Assembly (NCBI GenBank): GCA_022824615.1
Contig: JAJDZM010000116.1
Span: 1 to 46,137, forward strand
Source of the DNA: Candidatus Binatia bacterium
GTDB taxonomy: Bacteria > Desulfobacterota > Binatia > Bin18
Length of the DNA: 46,137 nucleotides
Reading direction: 5' to 3'
Positions 43,724-46,137 of this stretch are shown here, piece by piece (position 1 is the first letter of the stretch; every line of letters begins with the position of its first letter). The notes beneath the pieces were generated by a model. It did not search any database. It was not told the DNA's origin and saw only the letters and a program-made list of their open reading frames with translations. The translations under genes were made by a program, and so were the position numbers.

Positions 43724-45568
43724 ATGAGTCAAACCACAATTCACACTGAATCGAGCCAAACCGAACCAAACCGTGTCCCGACTGCCGACGAGCTGGGATT
43801 TGATCCCGGCGCCCTGCGTGAGAAATATGCCGCCGAGCGCGTGAAACGTCTGCGCACAGACGCGAACAATCAATACCGGGAAATCACCGGTCAGTTCGCA
43901 CACTATAACGAAGACCACTATGTAGAGCCGGGCTTCACCCGCCCCGCGCTGCAAGAAGACATCGATGTGGTGATTATTGGCGGCGGCTTTGGAGGCATGC
44001 TGGCCGCGGTACGGCTGCAAGAGGCCGGCATTACCAATTTTCGCATCATCGAGAAAGCCGGAGATTTTGGCGGCACTTGGTACTGGAACCGCTATCCGGG
44101 CGCGCAGTGTGACATCGAAGGCTATCTCTACCTGCCCCTGCTCGAAGAGCTCAATTATATCCCGAAGGAACGTTACTCTTTTGCACCGGAGATATATGCC
44201 CACGCGCAACGGATTGGCAAGCACTACAATCTCTACGAACGCACCTGTTTCCAGACCAAAGTCAAAGAGGCTCGCTGGGATGAGGAAGCCGGACGTTGGA
44301 CCGTCACCACCGATCGTAACGACGCGTTCAAGACGCGCTTTGTCATCATGTCGAGCGGGCCGCTGAACAAACCCAAGTTGCCCGGGATCCCTGGGATCGA
44401 GAATTTCAAAGGCCATACCTTCCATACCAGTCGCTGGGACTATGGCTACACGGGTGGTGATACCACCGGGGGCTTACATAAACTCCACGATAAACGCGTC
44501 GGGATTATTGGGACAGGTGCCACAGCGATCCAGTGCATCCCCCATCTGGGCGAGCATGCGAAGCAGCTCTACGTTTTTCAGCGTACGCCGTCCTCGGTGG
44601 ACGAACGCAACAACACCCCCACCAACCCGGAATGGGCCGAGACGCTCAAGCCCGGCTGGCAGACGTATCGGAACCGCAACTTCACTGCCCTCCTGGACGG
44701 GGTGCAGTTGGAGGACGATCAGGTCCGTGACAAGTGGACCAGCCCGCTCAAGAAGCTCAGCGATCTGCTCTCCAGCCAGGACGAATCGGATCTCTCCGGC
44801 CGAGAAAAGGCGCTCTTGGCGGAGATCGCCGATTTTCAGAAGATGAACGAGATTCGAGATCGCATCTCTTCGACCGTGCAAGACCTGGAGACGGCCGAGG
44901 CCCTCAAGCCGTGGTTCGGCCAGTGGTGCAAACGCCCGACTTTCAACGATGAGTATCTGCCGACCTTTAACCGGCCAGGCGTCAAGCTGGTCGATACCAA
45001 CGGACAAGGCGTCGATCGCGTGACCGAGCACGGCGTCGTGGTGGATGGGGTCGAGTACGAAGTGGACTGCCTGATCTTCGCCACCGGCTTCGAGGTCGGA
45101 ACCGCGTACACCCGGCGGGCCGAGTTCGGTATGTACGGCCGGGATGGGGTATCGCTGGCCGATGCCTGGGCAGACGGGATGCGGACCTTCCACGGTTTCC
45201 TGAGCTGTGGGTTTCCGAACTGTTTCCACATGGGGCTGACGCAGACCGGTCTCACGGCGAACTTCACCTATATGCTCGATAATCAGGCTCAGCATGTTTC
45301 CCAGCTCATCACGCTGGTGAATCGTCGCAACGCGAAATCCATCGAGCCGACCCCCGAAGCCGAGGCCGAGTGGGTGGAAATCGTTACCGGGCCGAACATG
45401 ATGACCAAGTACCAAAACGCCTGTACGCCGGGCTACTACAACGGCGAGGGGACCAACGAAGGACAGGGCTTTCTCCAGACCGTGTACCCCAAGGGCGCGC
45501 TGGCCTTTTACGACATGCTCGCCGAGTGGCGTGAAAAGGGAGATTTTGAAGGGCTGATTGTGAAATAG
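43724..45568 (+). CDS. Baeyer-Villiger monooxygenase (flavin type)
   Basis: The 614-residue flavoprotein has an N-terminal extension of about 80 residues, then the FAD motif G-G-G-F-G-G at 86-91 and [12 protein letters not shown]. The fingerprint F-K-G-H-T-F-H-x3-W-D spans residues 228-239, and the NADPH motif is G-T-G-A-T-A-I-Q. This complete signature distinguishes BVMOs from other flavin monooxygenases. It inserts oxygen next to a ketone to give an ester or lactone, using NADPH. The long N-terminal form resembles large-ring or steroid BVMOs. It follows FAH by 112 bases with the repeated leader between them. Confidence 0.95.
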   Translation: MSQTTIHTESSQTEPNRVPTADELGFDPGALREKYAAERVKRLRTDANNQYREITGQFAHYNEDHYVEPGFTRPALQEDIDVVIIGGGFGGMLAAVRLQEAGITNFRIIEKAGDFGGTWYWNRYPGAQCDIEGYLYLPLLEELNYIPKERYSFAPEIYAHAQRIGKHYNLYERTCFQTKVKEARWDEEAGRWTVTTDRNDAFKTRFVIMSSGPLNKPKLPGIPGIENFKGHTFHTSRWDYGYTGGDTTGGLHKLHDKRVGIIGTGATAIQCIPHLGEHAKQLYVFQRTPSSVDERNNTPTNPEWAETLKPGWQTYRNRNFTALLDGVQLEDDQVRDKWTSPLKKLSDLLSSQDESDLSGREKALLAEIADFQKMNEIRDRISSTVQDLETAEALKPWFGQWCKRPTFNDEYLPTFNRPGVKLVDTNGQGVDRVTEHGVVVDGVEYEVDCLIFATGFEVGTAYTRRAEFGMYGRDGVSLADAWADGMRTFHGFLSCGFPNCFHMGLTQTGLTANFTYMLDNQAQHVSQLITLVNRRNAKSIEPTPEAEAEWVEIVTGPNMMTKYQNACTPGYYNGEGTNEGQGFLQTVYPKGALAFYDMLAEWREKGDFEGLIVK

Positions 45569-45580
45569 ACGGGGAATACC

Positions 45581-46137
45581 ATGCAACCTCTTCTCTTGTA
45601 TGGCGTGCCGTTTTCGCAACCGGTGCGCGCGGTCATGTGGCTGATGCTGTATAAGCGGACGCCGTTTGAAATGATCCTGATCAACCCCGGCTCAAAAGGG
45701 GAAACTGGCTGCCGCAATCCGGCCTATCTGGCCAAGAATCCCGGCGGAACGATTCCGACGATCGAAGAGCCGGACAGCGGCTTTGTGCTCAGCGAGGCGC
45801 ACGCCATCATGTGTTATTTGAGCAACACGCACGGCTGGGAGGACGTCTACCCGCCGGATCATCGGCTGCGCGCCAGGATAGACTGGTATTTGCACTACCA
45901 CCACCGCAATGTCCGGGACGCTTCCGTCGGACTGGTCGCGCCGAAGATCCGCAAGGATCTGAATATCCCGGAGGTCATTCAACAGGCCGCATACGCGACC
46001 CTGACGAAGGCGCTCCACGCCTTGGAATCGAGCTGGCTGGCGGAATCCCGCTATCTGACTGGCGAACACCTCACCCTGGCCGACTTTGCCGCCTACGTGG
46101 AGATCGGGCAGTTGCAACCCGGTTTTACCAACGTCTA
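45581..46137 (+). CDS. Glutathione S-transferase, theta-like; cut off by the window end
   Basis: An open frame from the ATG at 45581 runs off the window. Its translation starts L-L-Y-G-V-P-F-S-Q-P-V-R-A-V. Inside it are N-P-G-G-T-I-P-T-I (cis-Pro) and L-S-E-A-H-A-I (glutathione-binding Glu), then the GST helical domain with G-E-H-L-T-L-A-D-F-A. The first motif places a catalytic Ser, as in theta-class enzymes. It starts 12 bases after the BVMO stop and is likely in the same operon. Confidence 0.9.
   Translation, partial: MQPLLLYGVPFSQPVRAVMWLMLYKRTPFEMILINPGSKGETGCRNPAYLAKNPGGTIPTIEEPDSGFVLSEAHAIMCYLSNTHGWEDVYPPDHRLRARIDWYLHYHHRNVRDASVGLVAPKIRKDLNIPEVIQQAAYATLTKALHALESSWLAESRYLTGEHLTLADFAAYVEIGQLQPGFTNV

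Noticed and set aside
44474..45619. Open frame of 381 codons antisense to the BVMO gene
   Set aside because: The BVMO strand carries every family motif; the antisense frame has none.
1..46137. tRNA, rRNA or known riboswitch
   Set aside because: I saw no cloverleaf, ribosomal RNA or recognised aptamer sequence on either strand; a covariance-model scan would be needed to be certain.

Overview
The window is about 46 kb of dense, moderately GC-rich bacterial DNA. It has no rRNA or tRNA gene and no marker that fixes the taxon. The contents are many stand-alone oxygenases and flavin monooxygenases, fumarylacetoacetate-hydrolase and Baeyer-Villiger enzymes, phytanoyl-CoA-dioxygenase and CmcJ-type iron enzymes, acyl-CoA dehydrogenases and several glutathione-transferase-like proteins. 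This suits an uncultured, metabolically versatile Gram-negative lineage (for example the Entotheonella/Tectomicrobia or Binatota type); that placement is inference only.

Region by region. 1-5.5 kb: a cut-off gene start (possibly ectoine synthase), then a minus-strand operon of a Rieske oxygenase, a membrane protein and orphan cytochrome-oxidase subunit III- and IV-like proteins, then a P450 and a SnoaL-like protein. 5.7-12.7 kb: a promoter and long leader before ilvD, then an alpha/beta hydrolase followed by three luciferase-like flavin monooxygenases, closed by a strong hairpin terminator. 12.9-17.2 kb: minus-strand CmcJ-like oxygenase, acyl-CoA dehydrogenase, PhyH-type dioxygenase and a DoxX-like membrane protein. 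17.3-18.6 kb: a second Rieske oxygenase between REP palindromes.

18.6-30.9 kb is an accessory, defence-type island. Its left part holds a REP-associated tyrosine transposase (RAYT) with its palindromes, a CopG/PIN toxin-antitoxin pair and a truncated hsdR start. A 379-bp relic follows, which joins the 3' tail of the Rieske gene to the 3' tail of the RND transporter. The right part is a long minus-strand operon: a small membrane protein, a Thoeris-like TIR protein, hsdM, hsdS, a Phd/PIN pair, hsdR and a zinc metallopeptidase. The complete RND transporter lies at 30.9-33.4 kb. The relic suggests that the Rieske and RND genes were once convergent neighbours and that the island material came between them by recombination with a diverged allele.

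33.4-46.1 kb returns to catabolic and detoxification genes: GST-like proteins, cupins, an esterase, a PPOX-class flavoprotein, an acyl-CoA dehydrogenase with an unusual active site, a TTC38-like TPR protein, and an FAH-family hydrolase, BVMO and theta-type GST. The FAH and BVMO genes carry the same leader sequence twice. A lower-GC VapBC45-like toxin-antitoxin cassette with its own consensus promoter sits in the middle of this stretch.

The most promising candidate for an undescribed system is the TIR plus membrane-protein pair at the head of the type I restriction operon.
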